A stretch of 6,183 nt of DNA from Clostridia bacterium (GTDB lineage: Bacteria; Bacillota; Clostridia; Christensenellales; Borkfalkiaceae): positions 1-6,183 of the forward strand of contig CAAGDF010000080.1 in the NCBI GenBank assembly GCA_900768525.1, written 5' to 3'. The position numbers and the translations under genes were made by a program. Every line of letters begins with the position of its first letter. Positions within the stretch are counted from its first letter, which is position 1. This document shows, piece after piece, positions 5,420 through 6,183 of the stretch. Under the pieces are notes generated by a model. The model had not been told where the DNA came from and did not search any database. It saw only the letters and a program-made list of their open reading frames with translations.

Positions 5420-5446
5420 AAAAAGTGCCCTATAAATCGATTATCG
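5420..5446 (+). repeat. Dispersed intergenic motif, copy 6
   Basis: A5 (5420-5424), five bases, CTATA (5430-5434), spacer AAT and the exact core CGATTATCG (5438-5446). A TGCGC/GCGCA pairing (5411-5415 with 5446-5450) brackets the copy. No T-tract longer than four follows. Confidence 0.62.
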
Positions 5447-5473
5447 CGCATTTTCGGCAAGCATAAAAGAAAA

Positions 5474-5505
5474 AATCTTGTGAAAAAATCAAAAACTTCA
5501 AGATT
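5474..5505. repeat. 7-bp inverted repeat just upstream of the last gene's promoter
   Basis: AATCTTG (5474-5480) and CAAGATT (5499-5505) flank 18 A-rich bases. The right arm ends four bases before the -35 box at 5510, a position suited to an operator or an A-rich upstream element. Confidence 0.45.
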
Positions 5506-5509
5506 ATGC

Positions 5510-5538
5510 TTGATTATTGCAATGTAATATTATATAAT
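5510..5538 (+). promoter_or_regulatory. Sigma-A type promoter of the last gene
   Basis: TTGATT (5510-5515), a 17-base spacer and a perfect TATAAT (5533-5538). Expected start near 5545, giving a leader of about 64 bases. Both hexamers and the spacing are identical to the lipoprotein promoter at 3321-3349. Confidence 0.87.
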
Positions 5539-5558
5539 AGTATCAAAGATAGTGTATG

Positions 5559-5580
5559 CAAAGCATGTGGTTGTGCTTTG
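5559..5580 (+). promoter_or_regulatory. Leader hairpin upstream of the last gene
   Basis: CAAAGCA (5559-5565) pairs perfectly with TGCTTTG (5574-5580) around an 8-base loop. It lies within the predicted leader, 18 bases before the GAGG ribosome site (5599-5602), and may stabilise the transcript or affect translation. Confidence 0.5.
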
Positions 5581-5608
5581 GGTAACGGATTTTTGAGTGA
5601 GGTATACT

Positions 5609-6183
5609 ATGAGAATCTGGTTAGAAAGAGAAGGAATGCTCGGAACAAAGAAACCGAGGTTTTTTGCCGTCGTCGAAGAAGAAATGATCGACAAGAACGG
5701 TAGAACGGTTGCCGCTCCGCCTAAGCCTGCAGAAACAACTGAGACTGCTCCGGTTGCCGCACCCGAAACGTCGGAAAGCGTTACCGTTGTTGCTTCCGAA
5801 CCCGTCGATAACGAAAAACTCGACGAGATCGAAAGAAAAGTCAAAGAAATCAACAGCAAGGTTGATTCGATTATCGAAAGTTTGAAAACTTCGACCGAAG
5901 AGGTAACCGAGGAAACCATGACTGAAGAAACTACCGAAGAGGTTACCGAAGAACCCGCTACGGAAGAAACCGTCGAAGAGGTTACCGAAGAACCCGCTAC
6001 GGAAGAAACCGCCGAAGAGGTTACCGAAGAACCCGCTGCGGAAGAAACCGCCGAAGAGGTTGCCGAAGAACCCGCTACGGAAGAAACCGTCGAAGAGGTT
6101 GCCGAAGAACCTGCTGCGGAAGAAACCGCCGAAGAGGTTGCCGAAGAACCCGCTACGGAAGAAACCGTCGAAGAGGTTGCCGA
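5609..6183 (+). CDS. Coiled-coil protein with acidic 13-residue tandem repeats, 3' end outside window
   Basis: This frame starts at ATG 5609, six bases after the ribosome site GAGG, and is still open at the window edge after 191 codons; the C terminus is missing. I do not recognise the family. The order is: a short conserved-looking head (MRIWLEREGMLGTKKPRFF, 1-19) and hydrophobic AVVEEEMI; a Pro/Ala/Thr-rich linker (35-65); and a four-heptad coiled coil (about 67-92) with hydrophobic residues in a 3-4 pattern at L71, I74, V78, I81, V85, I88 and L92. From residue 97 onward come 13-residue repeats of the type EEVTEEPATEETV. There is no signal peptide or membrane segment in the visible part. 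The coiled coil suggests oligomerisation, and the very acidic repeats a disordered spacer or binding tail. The gene has its own promoter, matching that of the lipoprotein. The overlapping + frame at 5506-5703 is a shadow without a ribosome site. Confidence 0.85.
   Translation, partial: MRIWLEREGMLGTKKPRFFAVVEEEMIDKNGRTVAAPPKPAETTETAPVAAPETSESVTVVASEPVDNEKLDEIERKVKEINSKVDSIIESLKTSTEEVTEETMTEETTEEVTEEPATEETVEEVTEEPATEETAEEVTEEPAAEETAEEVAEEPATEETVEEVAEEPAAEETAEEVAEEPATEETVEEVA
5897..6183 (+). repeat. 39-bp in-frame tandem repeat array
   Basis: A degenerate first unit (5897-5935, EEVTEETMTEETT) is followed by six near-identical 39-bp units starting at 5936, 5975, 6014, 6053, 6092 and 6131, plus 14 bases of a further unit at the window edge. 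Among the six, differences are confined to three amino-acid positions (4 Thr/Ala, 9 Thr/Ala, 13 Val/Ala) and one silent CCC/CCT, all single-base transitions. This indicates recent expansion by slippage or recombination. The total copy number is unknown because the array leaves the window. Confidence 0.93.

Larger units (their letters stand above)
5099..5608. other. Long gene-free interval rich in inverted repeats
   Basis: No protein gene with a ribosome site was found between the lipoprotein terminator and the last gene. The interval holds a promoter with no gene behind it (5198-5226), motif copies 5 and 6, overlapping inverted repeats (5173-5216 and 5253-5299), another inverted repeat at 5474-5505, and the promoter and leader of the last gene. 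The density of structure suggests a small RNA or regulatory locus rather than decayed coding sequence. A 17-codon cationic frame (5368-5421) lacks a ribosome site and is not called. Confidence 0.5.

Noticed and set aside
5506..5703. A + strand frame starting between the promoter boxes at 5510-5538
   Set aside because: Its start lies upstream of the predicted transcript start. The frame beginning at 5609 has a ribosome site and runs open to the window end.
5897..6183. CRISPR array or non-coding satellite as an explanation for the 39-bp repeats
   Set aside because: Units are contiguous without unique spacers, a multiple of three in length, in frame, and vary mostly at amino-acid positions, so they are protein-coding repeats.

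Overview
The window looks like chromosomal DNA of a low-to-mid GC Firmicute, most likely an uncultured gut clostridium. This rests on strong AGGAGG-type ribosome sites, sigma-A promoters with perfect TATAAT boxes, T-tailed intrinsic terminators, a Gram-positive style lipoprotein, and a maf gene next to an mreB-family gene, an order familiar from Bacillus and Clostridia. No virus, transposase, CRISPR array, tRNA or rRNA was seen.

Layout. Positions 1-152 are the structured 3' end of an upstream transcription unit, closed by a clear terminator. A strong promoter (279-307) then fires almost directly on the ATG of maf (314-868), so maf is probably leaderless. An MreB/Mbl-like actin homologue (1033-2046) and an unrecognised 162-residue protein (2149-2637) follow on the same strand with no convincing + strand terminator between them. 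The three could form one operon ending at a long hairpin terminator (2666-2704). A small, low-complexity protein of unknown function (2791-3180) converges on it from the minus strand. Next is a separately transcribed secreted lipoprotein (3416-5020) with its own promoter, ribosome site and terminator. A 588-base gene-free interval (5021-5608) is dense in inverted repeats and contains a promoter with no gene behind it. The last gene (5609 to the window end, truncated) starts from a promoter nearly identical to the lipoprotein's and encodes a coiled coil followed by 13-residue acidic tandem repeats.

The most unusual signal is a dispersed intergenic motif present six times: an A-tract, 4-6 bases, CTATA, 3-4 bases, then CGATTATCG or a close variant. 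All six copies lie outside genes and most follow a gene end. One is built into the terminator at 2666-2704, and another sits at the predicted start of the possible non-coding transcript near 5233. I do not recognise it as a described element.

How the genes work together: Maf (nucleotide pyrophosphatase tied to division control) and the MreB-like protein (cell shape) are classic neighbours. The usual mreC and mreD are absent here, and the MreB-like protein lacks the expected catalytic glutamate, so it may be a specialised paralogue. The other proteins cannot be assigned to a pathway from sequence alone.
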